The notes: a model not told the origin generated them from the letters alone. DNA of 64,000 nucleotides from Croceicoccus marinus (GCF_001661675.2 NZ_CP019602.1:2829501-2893500); one strand, 5' to 3'; counted from the first letter of the stretch, positions 1-12,605 are shown. Program-made: numbers and translations.

Positions 1-154
1 GCTTCTCCCGCTCTTCCAGCGCCTCCAGCACGGAATCGCGGTCGAGCGCGTAAACCGAGGCGAAACGGTCCGCCAGCGCTTCGAGCACTCCCTGCTTGTC
101 CGCCGCGTCGCAAGTCGCGACTGCCGCGGGATCGAGTACGAATAGCGATGTCAT
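1..154 (-). CDS. ptsN: PTS IIA-like nitrogen-regulatory protein PtsN (N-terminal part, cut by window edge)
   Basis: The first 51 codons can be read on the minus strand from an ATG at 154-152 (MTSLFVLDPAAVATCDA...), and the frame stays open to the window edge. The N-terminal pattern, a short lead followed by a helix of the type KQGVLEALADRF and then LDRDSVLEALEERE, fits EIIA-Ntr proteins. These are phosphoacceptors of the nitrogen PTS that tune potassium and nitrogen responses in the cytoplasm. The active-site histidine lies outside the window. The position just downstream of hpf on the same strand is the usual place for ptsN in proteobacteria and is the main support for the call. Confidence 0.7.
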   Translation of the reverse strand, partial: MTSLFVLDPAAVATCDAADKQGVLEALADRFASVYALDRDSVLEALEEREK

Positions 155-421
155 CGTTTCGTTTTCATCATGTCTGCGGCCCCCCAAGGGGGCCATCCCA
201 GGTCCGAATGCCCGTATCGTGCCGGGCAAGAGCCTGCAAGGCAGGCCCATCGCGACGGGCGCGCCCTGCGGGCAGGATCCATTGCCCACCTCGGCGGGCG
301 CACCCTGCGCCGATGGCTTCATCGCATGGAAGCCTTGGCAAATTGCTAAGAGCTGCCTGCAGAAGCATCATCGGCAAGGGGCCGGAGTTCTGTCCGGTCC
401 GGGCGCGAAATCGGCCCGAAA

Positions 422-1006
422 TCAGCTGGCCGCGGACGGTTCCACCCAGCCGATCGTCCCGTCAGAGCGGCGATAGACCATATTATGCCGGCCAGTGCCA
501 GCATTTTTGAAGAACAATGCCGGGGTGTCGCGCAGGTCCAGCATCATCACCGCGTCCGACACCGAGGTTTCGGGAATATCGGTGCGCGTCTCGGCCACAA
601 TCGCGGGTGCATCGTCGCTGCCGTCGACTTCATCATCGGTATCCGCTTCTGTAACGGAAAAGACGGTATAGGCCGCACTTTCTTCGCGCAAAGCGTGATC
701 CGCCTGCGAATGCCTGTCCTTGAGCCGGCGCTTGTAGCGGCGCAACTGCTTTTCGATCTTGGCGACGGCCTGGTCGACCGCCTGATGCGCGTCGCGCGCC
801 TTGCCGTGACCCTTCAGGATCAGGCCCTGCATGACATGGGTGACGATGTCGGCGGTAAAGCTGTCATGCGGACCGCGCCCAAGCGTGACCTGCGATGAGA
901 TGGCGCGATTGAAATATTTGTCGACGATTCCCGTCAGCCGTTCCGCGGCATGTTCCTGAAGGGCTGCACCGGTTTCGACCTGGTGACCGGAAACGCGAAT
1001 ATCCAT
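422..1006 (-). CDS. hpf: Long-form ribosome hibernation promoting factor
   Basis: The product is 194 aa, the length of the long HPF form that joins two 70S ribosomes into inactive 100S dimers. Residues 1 to about 100 form the S30AE/RaiA ribosome-binding domain (MDIRVSGHQVE..., KYFNRAISSQVTL...). An acidic linker follows at about 115-145, then the C-terminal dimerisation domain, which contains DAVMMLDLRDTPALFF and ends near GTIGWVEP. An AAGGAG motif sits 5 bases before the ATG. The gene lies 69 bp downstream of dnaQ and upstream of ptsN on the same strand, a common hpf-ptsN arrangement. It is probably induced in stationary phase or starvation, inferred from the family. Confidence 0.93.
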   Translation of the reverse strand: MDIRVSGHQVETGAALQEHAAERLTGIVDKYFNRAISSQVTLGRGPHDSFTADIVTHVMQGLILKGHGKARDAHQAVDQAVAKIEKQLRRYKRRLKDRHSQADHALREESAAYTVFSVTEADTDDEVDGSDDAPAIVAETRTDIPETSVSDAVMMLDLRDTPALFFKNAGTGRHNMVYRRSDGTIGWVEPSAAS

Positions 1007-1075
1007 CGACTACTCCTTCGTCTTATTTCCGCCCCTTATCGTGGCGGGGGGCTTGCCGCCGTTCAGGGTCGCCGC

Positions 1076-1792
1076 TCACGCCCTCCTCGCCGGAGGCTGG
1101 GCGACGCCCATATCCCAGATGGGGTCGGTCAGCGTCGCTATAAAGGCCGAATGTGCCGCCAATTCGGCATCGCTGGCAAAATGCGGGCGCGGTTCGCGAT
1201 AAGGCCGGTCGACCCGCACCGCAGCTGCGGTGGTCCGCTGCGCGGGCGCGGCCATCTCGGCCGCCAGTTCCAGCCCGATCTGCCGCCCGCCGGTCAGCTC
1301 GACATACAGCTGCGCCAGAAGTTCCGCGTCGAGCAGCGCGCCATGCCGGGTGCGGTGCGACCGGTCGATGCCGTAACGCGTGCACAAGGCGTCCAGCGAA
1401 AGCTTCGCCCCCGGATGCCTGCGCCGGGCGATCGCGACCGTGTCGACCATGCGCGTCATGCACACCGCGGTCCGCTGGCAAAATTCCAGCTCGGTATTCA
1501 GGAAGCCGAAGTCGAAGCCCGCATTATGCGCGACCAGCGGGGAATCGCCGATGAACTCCAGCAGTTCGTCCACCCGCTCGTGAAAGCGGTGCTTGTCGGC
1601 CAGAAAGGCTTCGGACAGGCCGTGCACGGCCTCCGCCTCGGCCGGCATCGACCGGTCGGGATTGAAATAGGCGTGGAACACGTTTCCCGTGGCCACGCGG
1701 TTTATCATTTCGATGCAGCCGATCTCGACAAGGCGGTCGCCGTTACGCGGGTCGAGTCCGGTCGTCTCGGTATCGAAGACAATCTCGCGCAT
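1076..1792 (-). CDS. dnaQ: DNA polymerase III epsilon subunit (3'-5' proofreading exonuclease)
   Basis: This 238-aa DnaQ-type DEDDh exonuclease proofreads replication in the Pol III core. The acidic pair D7 and E9 lies in FDTETTG, D94 in HNAGFDFGFL, and H150 and D155 in HGALLDAE, so the catalytic set is complete. The frame is open a further 222 bases upstream, but that extension overlaps the divergent exonuclease gene and carries no family sequence, so I place the start at MREIVFDTETTG. A QIGLELA stretch and an Ala/Arg-rich tail follow the catalytic domain. In Caulobacter dnaQ follows coaE near the origin; here it is about 30 kb away, beside hpf. Confidence 0.93.
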   Translation of the reverse strand: MREIVFDTETTGLDPRNGDRLVEIGCIEMINRVATGNVFHAYFNPDRSMPAEAEAVHGLSEAFLADKHRFHERVDELLEFIGDSPLVAHNAGFDFGFLNTELEFCQRTAVCMTRMVDTVAIARRRHPGAKLSLDALCTRYGIDRSHRTRHGALLDAELLAQLYVELTGGRQIGLELAAEMAAPAQRTTAAAVRVDRPYREPRPHFASDAELAAHSAFIATLTDPIWDMGVAQPPARRA

Positions 1793-1910
1793 GGTGATTT
1801 TATGCGCCGCCCCGCCGCGAGAGGCAAGCATAACCGGCACGCGGAACGAAGCTTCGTGGCAGCGCATTTCAGCACCATGTCGGTTGCCCGTTTCCCAATG
1901 CGCCTCCCCC

Positions 1911-2912
1911 ATGCGTGACTTCGGCTGGATCCGCGCCGAACCGCACGGCATCCATGTCGTGCCCTGCAATGCGTGGATCGATCCGGCAAAACCGGTCGAG
2001 CGCGCCCTCATCACCCACGGCCACGCCGACCACGCGCGTGGCGGTCACGGCGAGGTATTCGCCACCCCCGAGACGCTGGCGATCATGGGGCTGCGCTATA
2101 ATACCGGCGAGGAGGGCGTAGGCGTGCCCCTGCGCGAGCCCCTGGATCTGGGTTGCGGCGTGACAGCAAGCTGGCACCCGGCGGGCCATGTGCTGGGCAG
2201 CGCGCAGATCCTGCTGGAACATGCCGGGGAACGCGTCGTCGTGACCGGGGACTACAAGCGCCGCCCCGATCCGACCTGCCCGCCCTTCGAGGTGGTCCCC
2301 TGCGACATCTTCATCACCGAGGCGACCTTTGGCCTGCCCGTCTTCCGCCACCCGCCGATCGAGGAGGAGATCGCCAAGCTGACCAATGCGCTTGCCGCCG
2401 CGCCCGATCGCTGCGTCGCGGTCGGCGCCTATGCATTGGGCAAGGCGCAGCGGGTGATCGCCGAACTGCGGCGGCTGGGGCACCACGATCCGATCTATCT
2501 TCACGGCGCGCTGGAAAAGATGTGTGCGCTTTACGAAGAACACGGCATTTCGCTTGGCGAACTGCGCCCCGCGACCGGCGCCGCCAAGGACGAGATGCGC
2601 GGACACGTCGTCGTCTGCCCGCCCTCCGCGCTCAACGATCGGTGGAGCCGGCGCCTGCCCGATCCGATCACCGCGATGGCCTCGGGTTGGATGCGCGTTC
2701 GCCAGCGCGCGCGGCAGCGCAATGTCGAACTGCCGCTGATCATCTCGGACCATGCCGACTGGGACGAGCTGACCGCCACGATCCAGGAAGTCGACCCGCA
2801 GGAAAGCTGGATCACCCATGGGCGCGAGGAAGCGCTGCTGCGCTGGTGCCAGCTCCACCAGCGCCGCGCCCGCGCGCTGGCCCTGATTGGATACGAGGAC
2901 GAAGATGACTAG
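1911..2912 (+). CDS. Ligase-associated DNA exonuclease (metallo-beta-lactamase fold)
   Basis: The 333-aa protein has the metallo-beta-lactamase metal site HGHADH at residues 36-41 within THGHADHARGG. Later conserved blocks include WHPAGHVLGSAQ, VVTGDYKRRPDPTC and SDHADW, as in the beta-CASP-like exonucleases found next to ATP-dependent ligases. It probably trims DNA ends before sealing by the ligase encoded 12 bp downstream; this is inferred from the family name and the conserved pairing. The open frame extends upstream to 1689, but that part runs antisense through dnaQ, so the ATG at 1911 (MRDFGWIRAEP) is preferred. The other usual partners of this cassette, a DEXH helicase and a phosphoesterase, are absent. 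Confidence 0.85.
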   Translation: MRDFGWIRAEPHGIHVVPCNAWIDPAKPVERALITHGHADHARGGHGEVFATPETLAIMGLRYNTGEEGVGVPLREPLDLGCGVTASWHPAGHVLGSAQILLEHAGERVVVTGDYKRRPDPTCPPFEVVPCDIFITEATFGLPVFRHPPIEEEIAKLTNALAAAPDRCVAVGAYALGKAQRVIAELRRLGHHDPIYLHGALEKMCALYEEHGISLGELRPATGAAKDEMRGHVVVCPPSALNDRWSRRLPDPITAMASGWMRVRQRARQRNVELPLIISDHADWDELTATIQEVDPQESWITHGREEALLRWCQLHQRRARALALIGYEDEDD

Positions 2913-2924
2913 GGGGGACGACTG

Positions 2925-4520
2925 ATGCAGGCCTTTGCAGCCCTCCTCGACCGGCTGACCTATACCAATTCGCGCAATCGCAAGCTCGAGCTGATTGCCG
3001 ATTACCTGCGCGTCACGCCCGACCCGGATCGCGGCTGGGCCCTGGCCGCGCTGACCGGAGAGCTCGACTTTACTGCGGTCAAGTCCAGCATCATCCGCAA
3101 CCTGCTGACCGAACGCGTCGATCCGGTGCTCTATACGCTGTCGCGCGATTACGTCGGCGACACCGCCGAAACCGCCAGCCTGCTGTGGCCCGAACCGCTG
3201 GGCGAACAGCCGCCAGAACCATCGCTGGACGAGACGGTGGCGCTGCTGCGCGGCATGACGCGCGCCAATGTCGCTATGGAACTACCCCGCCTGCTCGACC
3301 GGCTGGACGCGAACGGACGCTATGCGCTGATCAAGCTGGCGACCGGCGCGATGCGGATCGGCGTGTCGGCGCGGCTGGCCAAGACGGCCTTCGCGCAGGC
3401 GTTCGAGGTAGATGTCGAGGATGTCGAGGAATATTGGCACGGCGTCGATGCGCCCTACGAACCGCTGTTCGACTGGGCCGCGAAGGGCGCCGATCCGCCG
3501 CGCCTCGACCTTGTCCCGCTGTTCCGCCCCTTCATGCTCGCCCACCCGCTGGAAGAGCGCGAGGTCGATCTGTCGGACTATGCCGCCGAATGGAAATGGG
3601 ACGGCATTCGCGTGCAGATCGTCCACACGGCGGGCAAGACCCGCGTCTATTCGCGTTCGGGCGACGACATATCGGACACTTTTCCCGAAATGGCCGAAGC
3701 GCTGCCCTTTCCTGCGGTGCTGGACGGCGAATTGCTGGTGCTCGGCAGCCATCAGGGCGGAGAGGAAGGCGGCGCAGCCAGCTTCAACGCGCTGCAGCAG
3801 CGGCTGGGCCGCAAGACCGTGTCGAAGAAGATGCTGCGCGACTATCCCGCCTTCGTGCGCCTGTATGACGCGCTGCTGATCGATGGAGAGGATCTGCGCG
3901 AACGACCGTGGAGCGCGCGAAGGCTTGCGCTGGAATCGCTTATGGAACGGCTTGATGATGGCAGATTCGACCTGTCATCGCTGATTTCGGCGCAGGATTT
4001 CACTACGCTTTCCGATCTGCGTGAGAAGGCGCGCGACTCCGCGATCGAGGGCATCATGCTCAAGAAACGCGATTCGCCGTATGTGGCGGGCCGTCGGTCG
4101 GGCCTGTGGTACAAGTGGAAGCGTGACCCGCTGCTGATAGATTGCGTGCTGATGTATGCCCAGCGCGGCAGCGGCAAAAGGTCCAGTTTCTACTCAGATT
4201 TCACCTTCGGCTGCTGGGACGGCGATCCGGATCAGGGCGCCGAGCTGCTGCCGGTCGGCAAGGCCTATTTCGGCTTCACCGACGAGGAACTGAAATTTCT
4301 CGACCGCCATGTCCGGCAGAACACGGTGAAACGCTTTGGCCCGGTGCGCGAGACGGACAAGTCGCTGGTCTTGGAAATCGCCTTCGATTCGGTCCACGCC
4401 AGCAAGCGGCACAAATCGGGTCTAGCCATGCGTTTCCCGCGCATCCACCGCATCCGCCGCGACAAGCCGGCGCACGAAGCCGACCGGATCGCGGCGCTGC
4501 AGGTCATGGTCAAGGACTAG
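2925..4520 (+). CDS. ATP-dependent DNA ligase
   Basis: The 531-aa product has an N-terminal helical DNA-binding domain (about 1-200), an adenylation domain with the AMP-accepting lysine K224 in EWKWDGIR, and a C-terminal OB-fold domain from about 400. Nick sealing uses ATP, unlike the essential NAD-dependent LigA, so a repair role is likely. A strong Shine-Dalgarno sequence (AGGGGGG) precedes the ATG. The gene follows the exonuclease gene by 12 bp, so the pair is almost certainly co-transcribed. It converges with wecB across an 10-bp gap. There is no polymerase or Ku domain, so this is not a LigD NHEJ enzyme. Confidence 0.92.
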   Translation: MQAFAALLDRLTYTNSRNRKLELIADYLRVTPDPDRGWALAALTGELDFTAVKSSIIRNLLTERVDPVLYTLSRDYVGDTAETASLLWPEPLGEQPPEPSLDETVALLRGMTRANVAMELPRLLDRLDANGRYALIKLATGAMRIGVSARLAKTAFAQAFEVDVEDVEEYWHGVDAPYEPLFDWAAKGADPPRLDLVPLFRPFMLAHPLEEREVDLSDYAAEWKWDGIRVQIVHTAGKTRVYSRSGDDISDTFPEMAEALPFPAVLDGELLVLGSHQGGEEGGAASFNALQQRLGRKTVSKKMLRDYPAFVRLYDALLIDGEDLRERPWSARRLALESLMERLDDGRFDLSSLISAQDFTTLSDLREKARDSAIEGIMLKKRDSPYVAGRRSGLWYKWKRDPLLIDCVLMYAQRGSGKRSSFYSDFTFGCWDGDPDQGAELLPVGKAYFGFTDEELKFLDRHVRQNTVKRFGPVRETDKSLVLEIAFDSVHASKRHKSGLAMRFPRIHRIRRDKPAHEADRIAALQVMVKD

Positions 4521-4530
4521 GCGCGAACGG

Positions 4531-5652
4531 TCAGGCCGTCAGCGCCATCTCGCGGGCCAGCAGGTCGCGCGCCAGGCGCGAGGCGATACGCTCGGCAGCC
4601 TGCCCGTCGCCGAAGACATGGCTGGGTCCGGGCGCGGGCCGGGCAAGCGCGGCCTGCGCCTCGTCCAGCAGCAGCGCGGGATCGGCGCCGACCAGCCGCG
4701 CGGTGCCGGTCATCACCGCCTCGGGCCGTTCGGTCTCGCTGCGCAGCACCAGCAGCGACCGACCCAGCGCGGTCGCCTCCTCCTGCACTCCGCCGCTGTC
4801 GGACACGATCAGCCGCGACGCGCGCATCAGCCGCAGGAACGCGAAATAGCCCAGCGGCTCGACCACATGAATGCGCGGCACGCGGCCCAGCAGGTCGCGC
4901 AGCACCTCGTTCTCCGCCCGCGGGTGCAGCGGCATGACCAGCTCCACCTTCTCGCGCGCGACCAGGGCGCGCAGCCCCTCGGCGATGGCGCGCAGATCGC
5001 CTTCGGCCAATTCGCGGCGATGCACCGTCGCCAGCACGATCGGCCGCTTGCCCGCCCGCGCTAGCAGCGGCGCGATGTCCGCGCCCAGCGTATCGTCGGC
5101 ATCGATCCGCCCCAGCGCCCAATAGAGCGCATCGATCACCGTATTGCCGACATGATCGACGAAAGGCTCGTCGATTCCTTCGGCGACCAATGCCTGCGCC
5201 GCGGCCCGCGTGGGCGCGAAATGCCAGTGCGCGATGCGCGAGACCATCCGGCGATAGCCTTCTTCGGGCCACGGCCTGCCGATATGGCCCGACCGCAGGC
5301 CCGCCTCGACATGGGCGACCGGGATCTGGCGATGAAAGGCGGCCATGGCTCCGGCCAGGGCAGTGGCGGTATCGCCCTGCACCACGACCGCGCGCGGGCG
5401 CTGCCTGTCCAGCGCGGCGCCGATACTGGTCGTCAGACCTGCCACAAGCGCGCCAATATCGGGTGCAACCGGGCGCATCAGTCGTTCGTCGGGGACGATC
5501 CCGGCGGCATCGAGGACGCCCTGCCCCAGTTCCTCGTGCTGACCGCTATGGCAGAAGCGCACCCGCATGCTGCCGGCATTCGCCAGCGCCTGCACCACGG
5601 GGACAAGCTTGATGATCTCCGGACGCGTTCCGGCAACGACGAGCACTGACAA
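4531..5652 (-). CDS. wecB: UDP-N-acetylglucosamine 2-epimerase, non-hydrolysing
   Basis: At 373 aa this matches the WecB/MnaA family, which interconverts UDP-GlcNAc and UDP-ManNAc for surface polysaccharide synthesis. Family blocks visible are VVAGTRPEIIKLVPV at the N-terminus, SGQHEE, VQGDTAT, HVEAGLRSG with PWPEEGYRR, HRRE and SDSGGVQEEA. No ATG is available. The best start is TTG at 5652, with AGAGGG 9 bases upstream; a GTG two codons later is the alternative. It is a single gene preceded by an AT-rich stretch (about 5700-5745) that stands out from the GC-rich surroundings and probably holds its promoter. It could supply precursor to the exopolysaccharide locus at 52-64 kb, but that is inference. 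Confidence 0.9.
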   Translation of the reverse strand: MSVLVVAGTRPEIIKLVPVVQALANAGSMRVRFCHSGQHEELGQGVLDAAGIVPDERLMRPVAPDIGALVAGLTTSIGAALDRQRPRAVVVQGDTATALAGAMAAFHRQIPVAHVEAGLRSGHIGRPWPEEGYRRMVSRIAHWHFAPTRAAAQALVAEGIDEPFVDHVGNTVIDALYWALGRIDADDTLGADIAPLLARAGKRPIVLATVHRRELAEGDLRAIAEGLRALVAREKVELVMPLHPRAENEVLRDLLGRVPRIHVVEPLGYFAFLRLMRASRLIVSDSGGVQEEATALGRSLLVLRSETERPEAVMTGTARLVGADPALLLDEAQAALARPAPGPSHVFGDGQAAERIASRLARDLLAREMALTA

Positions 5653-5746
5653 GGATTGCGACCCTCTTGATATGGCGCCACCAGAACCCGATGCCGCTAA
5701 ATCCTTGTTTCAACATATGTTTAAATATTCAACCCACAGCGTGTAA

Positions 5747-6297
5747 TTATTCCGCAAGCGCTTGCAGGTGGCTGCGGGCATTCTCGACATAATGCTCCAC
5801 GCCTTCGGCCATCCCAGCCAGCGCATCGTCGGGAAGTTCGCGCAGGAACCTGGCCGGACGCCCGACCCACAATTCGCGCGGGCCGATCCGCTTGTTCTCG
5901 GTCACCATGGCACCGGCCCCGACCATGCCCTGCTCGCCGATCACCACGCCGTTCATCACGATCGCGCCCAGCCCGACGAAGCCCGCGCGTTCGATGATGC
6001 AGCCGTGGATCATCGCCATGTGGCCGATCAGAACATCATCGCCGATGATGGTCGGCCAGCCATCGGGCTGCCCGGGCTTGGGACTGTCGCAATGGACGAC
6101 GCTGCCGTCCTGTATGTTGGTCCGCGCACCGATGCGGATGGCGTTGACGTCGGCGCGAATGACGCAATTGTACCAGATGCTGGCATCGGGCCCGATCTCG
6201 ACATCGCCGATGATCCGGCAGCCCGGCGCGACGAAGGCGCTGGGGTGGATGCGCGGCGTATGGCCGTTGATAGACACTATGGTGACATCGGGTCGGT

Positions 6298-6301
<4 letters not shown>
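5747..6301 (-). CDS. Gamma-carbonic-anhydrase-like hexapeptide-repeat protein
   Basis: The 184-aa protein is a left-handed beta-helix of hexapeptide repeats (GCRIIGDVEIGPDASIWYNCVIRADVNAIRIG...). Three histidines sit at the zinc-ligand positions of the gamma-carbonic-anhydrase family: H70 in SVVHCD, and H94 and H99 in IGHMAMIHG. Many bacterial members (YrdA/PaaY type) have no proven carbonic anhydrase activity, so the substrate is left open. The start is the second ATG (MNRPDV): the codons after the upstream ATG form a GGAGG ribosome-binding site, and the chosen ATG overlaps the stop of the upstream acetyltransferase as ATGA. It ends the minus-strand run M23-hemB-GNAT. Confidence 0.85.
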
Positions 6302-9486
<3,185 letters not shown>

Positions 9487-9684
9487 GTTCAGGGCGCAGG
9501 TTGCTGCGCGCCTTTCGTGTGAGCATCGATCCTGCCGCGCCGAAACTTAATCCACGCTCAAATTCGCGGAGGGATCGACGAACGGAGACGGACTTGCGGC
9601 AAACCGTTGTATTTGAACCCGATGGGGATTGCCGCCTGCCGATCCCTTGCGGGGGCGGGCGGGCGATGCCACATTCGGCAGGCG

Positions 9685-12297
9685 ATGAGTTCGCCTTCCA
9701 TCAAGGCCGTTCTGGGCCCCACCAATACCGGCAAGACCCATTTGGCGGTGGAACGGCTTTGCGCCCATTCCAGCGGCGCGATCGGCTTTCCCCTGCGGCT
9801 GCTGGCCCGCGAGGTCTATGACCGGGTGGTCGCGATCAAGGGCGCTCGGCACGTGGCACTGATCACCGGGGAAGAGCGGATCGATCCGCCCGGCGCGCGG
9901 TGGAAGCTGTGCACGATGGAAGCGATGGACCGCGACGCCGACCTCGCCTTCATCGCCATCGACGAGGCGCAGCTGGGCGCGGACCGCGAACGCGGCCATG
10001 TCTTCACCGAGCGCCTTCTGAATGCGCGCGGCCGCGAGGAGACGATGATCCTGGGCTCATCCTCGCTCACCCCGATGGTGCAGGCGCTGGAGCCCGAGGC
10101 CGAGATCGTCACCCGCCCGCGTTTTTCCACGCTCAGCCATGCCGGGCCGGTGAAGCTGTCGCGCCTGCCGCCGCGCAGCGCGGTCGTCGCCTTCTCGGCC
10201 GAGCAGGTCTATGCGGTCGCCGAAATGCTGCGCCGTTTCCGCGGCGGCGCCGCGGTCGTCATGGGCGCGCTTTCGCCGCAGACGCGCAACGCCCAGGTCG
10301 AGATGTTCCAGTCGGGCGAGGTCGATTATATCGTCGCCACCGACGCGATCGGCATGGGCCTCAACCTCGACGTCAACCATGTCGCCTTTGCCAGCCTGGC
10401 CAAGTTCGACGGCGAGCGGCGGCGCAGGCTGACCATCGCCGAAATGGCGCAGATCGCGGGCCGTGCCGGGCGCCACCAGACCGACGGCACCTTCGGCACT
10501 CTGGCCGGCGACGGCGACGCGGAATTTCGCGACGACGAGATCTTCGCGATCGAGAATCACAGCTTTCCCGCGCTTCAGCGGCTCTACTGGCGCGATGCGC
10601 GGCGGCGGCTGACCTCGCTCGACACGCTGATCGAGGATCTGGAGATGCCGCCCGATCATCCGGCGCTGGCGGCCGCGCCCGAGGCGATCGACCTGACCGT
10701 CGCGCGCATGCTGGCCTCGGAACCCAGGATCGCCGAAGCCGCCCGCGGCAAAGCGATGGTTGGGCGGTTCTGGGATGCCTGCTCTTTGCCCGATTTCCGC
10801 CAGCTGGGGGCCGAGCACCACGCCCGCTTCGTCGCGCGGCTGTGGCAGGAACTGTCCAGCGGCAGCGGCCATATCGCGCATGATTTCGCCGCCGCCCGCA
10901 TTGCCGAGCTGGACCGCACCAGCGGCGATATCGGCACGCTGCAGGGCCGGATCGCGGCGATCCGCAGCTGGTCCTATATCGCGCAGCGACCCGACTGGCT
11001 GCTGCAGCGCGAGGAGATGGCGGAGCGCGCGCGCGGCGTCGAGCGCAAGCTGTCAGAAGCGCTCCACGCCCGGCTGACCGAGCGGTTCGTCAATCGCCGC
11101 ACCGCCGTGCTGATGCGCAAGCTGGGCGCGGATGCCGGGTTGCTGCCGGTCACATTGGGCGAAGGCGATGCGGTATTGGTCGATGGCGAGGAGATCGGCC
11201 GGCTGGAGGGTTTCGCCTTCCAGGTCGATCCGCAGGCAAGGCTGGAGATGCGGCGCCTGTTGCTGGCGGCGGCGGAGAAGCATCTGCCCGCGCTGCTCGA
11301 CAAGCGGGCCAGCGAGCTGCTGGCCGACACGGCGGAGAGCCGGAACCTGGCATGGAATGGCGCGAAACTGGCATGGAATGGTCACGATTTGGCGCAGCTG
11401 CGCCCCGACCGCGACATGCTCGAGCCGGTGATCGTGCTCGCACCCGGCCTTTCCCTGCTGAATCCGGCGCGCAGGGCCGGGATCGAGGCCGCGCTGGGCG
11501 ATTGGCTGGCGAAGGAGCTTCGATTGCTCGACCCGCTGCGCAAGGTGGCCGAAGCGGCGAAGGACCTGGCGTCGGGTCCCGAGCTGCGCGCGCTGCTGAT
11601 CCGGCTGGCCGAGCAGGGCGGGATCGCCGACCGCGATGCCTCGGGCCTTGTCGATCTGTCGCCGGAGCAGCGACAGATGATGCGCAGGCTGGGCGTGAAG
11701 ATCGGCGCGCTCGATGTCTTCATGCCCGCGATGCTGCGCGCAAGGCCGCTTGACCATTGGGCCGCGCTGGCGAGGCTTTTCGGGCAGCAGGTCGCGCCCG
11801 TCGAACCGTCGATGGCGGCGGCCATGCCGGCGTCCAGGGGGCCGGTTCCGCTGGGTTACCGCAAGGCGGGGGACCGCTTCGTGCGGATCGACCTTGCCGA
11901 GCGGTTGCTGCATGCCGCGCATCAGCGCCGCAGCCGCTGGGCGGAGACGGGGCGCAAGCGGCACCGCAACCCGCCGCGTTTCGCGCTGGACCCGACCATG
12001 GCGCTGTCGATGGGCCTGACCACCGGCGCCTATGCCCATTTGCTGCGGCAGGCGGGCTTTACCGCCGACGCGCCCGCCAGCTGGCCCGAGGGCAAGTTCG
12101 GCCCGCCCACTCCGCCGCGCTGGCGGTGGCGGCCGCGCCGGGCCGACCCGGCGCAGCGCCCCGCATCCGGAGTGAAACCCGGAACGAAATCGGGGCCGAG
12201 GACCGGAAAGGGCGACCGCGGCGGCAGGCCCGCGCGCCCGGCCCCGCGCCCGGTGCCCGGCAATCCGTTCGGCGATCTGGCGGAACTGCTTTCGTGA
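9685..12297 (+). CDS. SUV3/MgpS-like ATP-dependent RNA helicase
   Basis: This large superfamily-2 helicase has 870 aa. Walker A is GPTNTGKT (residues 11-18), directly followed by HLAVERL and GFPLRLLAREVYDRV, the signature of the SUV3 group. Motif II is AIDEAQLG near 93, and the second RecA domain has DAIGMGLNLDV and QIAGRAGRH. The C-terminal half is long and helical and ends in a basic Arg/Pro/Gly-rich tail. Mitochondrial SUV3 unwinds RNA for degradation; the bacterial role is less settled. The ATG at 9685 is chosen because family sequence starts there. Its stop overlaps the GTG of the S4-domain gene, so the two are translationally coupled. Confidence 0.88.
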   Translation: MSSPSIKAVLGPTNTGKTHLAVERLCAHSSGAIGFPLRLLAREVYDRVVAIKGARHVALITGEERIDPPGARWKLCTMEAMDRDADLAFIAIDEAQLGADRERGHVFTERLLNARGREETMILGSSSLTPMVQALEPEAEIVTRPRFSTLSHAGPVKLSRLPPRSAVVAFSAEQVYAVAEMLRRFRGGAAVVMGALSPQTRNAQVEMFQSGEVDYIVATDAIGMGLNLDVNHVAFASLAKFDGERRRRLTIAEMAQIAGRAGRHQTDGTFGTLAGDGDAEFRDDEIFAIENHSFPALQRLYWRDARRRLTSLDTLIEDLEMPPDHPALAAAPEAIDLTVARMLASEPRIAEAARGKAMVGRFWDACSLPDFRQLGAEHHARFVARLWQELSSGSGHIAHDFAAARIAELDRTSGDIGTLQGRIAAIRSWSYIAQRPDWLLQREEMAERARGVERKLSEALHARLTERFVNRRTAVLMRKLGADAGLLPVTLGEGDAVLVDGEEIGRLEGFAFQVDPQARLEMRRLLLAAAEKHLPALLDKRASELLADTAESRNLAWNGAKLAWNGHDLAQLRPDRDMLEPVIVLAPGLSLLNPARRAGIEAALGDWLAKELRLLDPLRKVAEAAKDLASGPELRALLIRLAEQGGIADRDASGLVDLSPEQRQMMRRLGVKIGALDVFMPAMLRARPLDHWAALARLFGQQVAPVEPSMAAAMPASRGPVPLGYRKAGDRFVRIDLAERLLHAAHQRRSRWAETGRKRHRNPPRFALDPTMALSMGLTTGAYAHLLRQAGFTADAPASWPEGKFGPPTPPRWRWRPRRADPAQRPASGVKPGTKSGPRTGKGDRGGRPARPAPRPVPGNPFGDLAELLS

Positions 12298-12605
12298 CGA
12301 GCCAGCCGGTCGCGCCCGCTGTTGCCTCGCTGCGGATCGACCGGCTCTTGTGGATGCTGCGGCTTGCGGCCAGCCGCGGCGCAGCGCAGGATATCGTCGC
12401 GACAGGCCATGTGCGCCGCAACGGCCAGCGCGTGACCCGCATGGCGCAGCCGGTCTGCGCGGGCGACGTGCTGACGGTGCCGGTGGGCCGATCGATCCGC
12501 GTCATCGCGCTGGATTCGCTGCCCGCGCGGCGCGGTCCCGCCGCCGAGGCGCAAAGCCATTACCGCGATCTTGCGAACCACACGCAAGAGAAGCCAATCG
12601 CTTGA
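12294..12605 (+). CDS. S4-domain RNA-binding protein (Hsp15/HslR-like)
   Basis: The 103-aa protein is read from a GTG at 12294 whose last two bases belong to the stop of the helicase gene (GTGA overlap). The S4 domain is at about 13-75: LRIDRLLWMLRLAASRGAAQDIVATGHVRRNGQRV, then a GDVLTVPV strand. The HslR family binds stalled 50S subunits carrying nascent chains after heat shock. Here the C-terminal tail is short and less basic than in E. coli HslR. Coupling to an RNA helicase suggests a shared role in RNA or ribosome rescue; this is inference from position only. Confidence 0.85.
   Translation: MTSQPVAPAVASLRIDRLLWMLRLAASRGAAQDIVATGHVRRNGQRVTRMAQPVCAGDVLTVPVGRSIRVIALDSLPARRGPAAEAQSHYRDLANHTQEKPIA

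Noticed and set aside
178..194. Seven-base-pair hairpin GGCCCCC/GGGGGCC between hpf and ptsN
   Set aside because: There is no T tract on the minus strand, and a terminator here would cut ptsN from hpf; possibly an RNA processing or stabilising stem, but unsupported.
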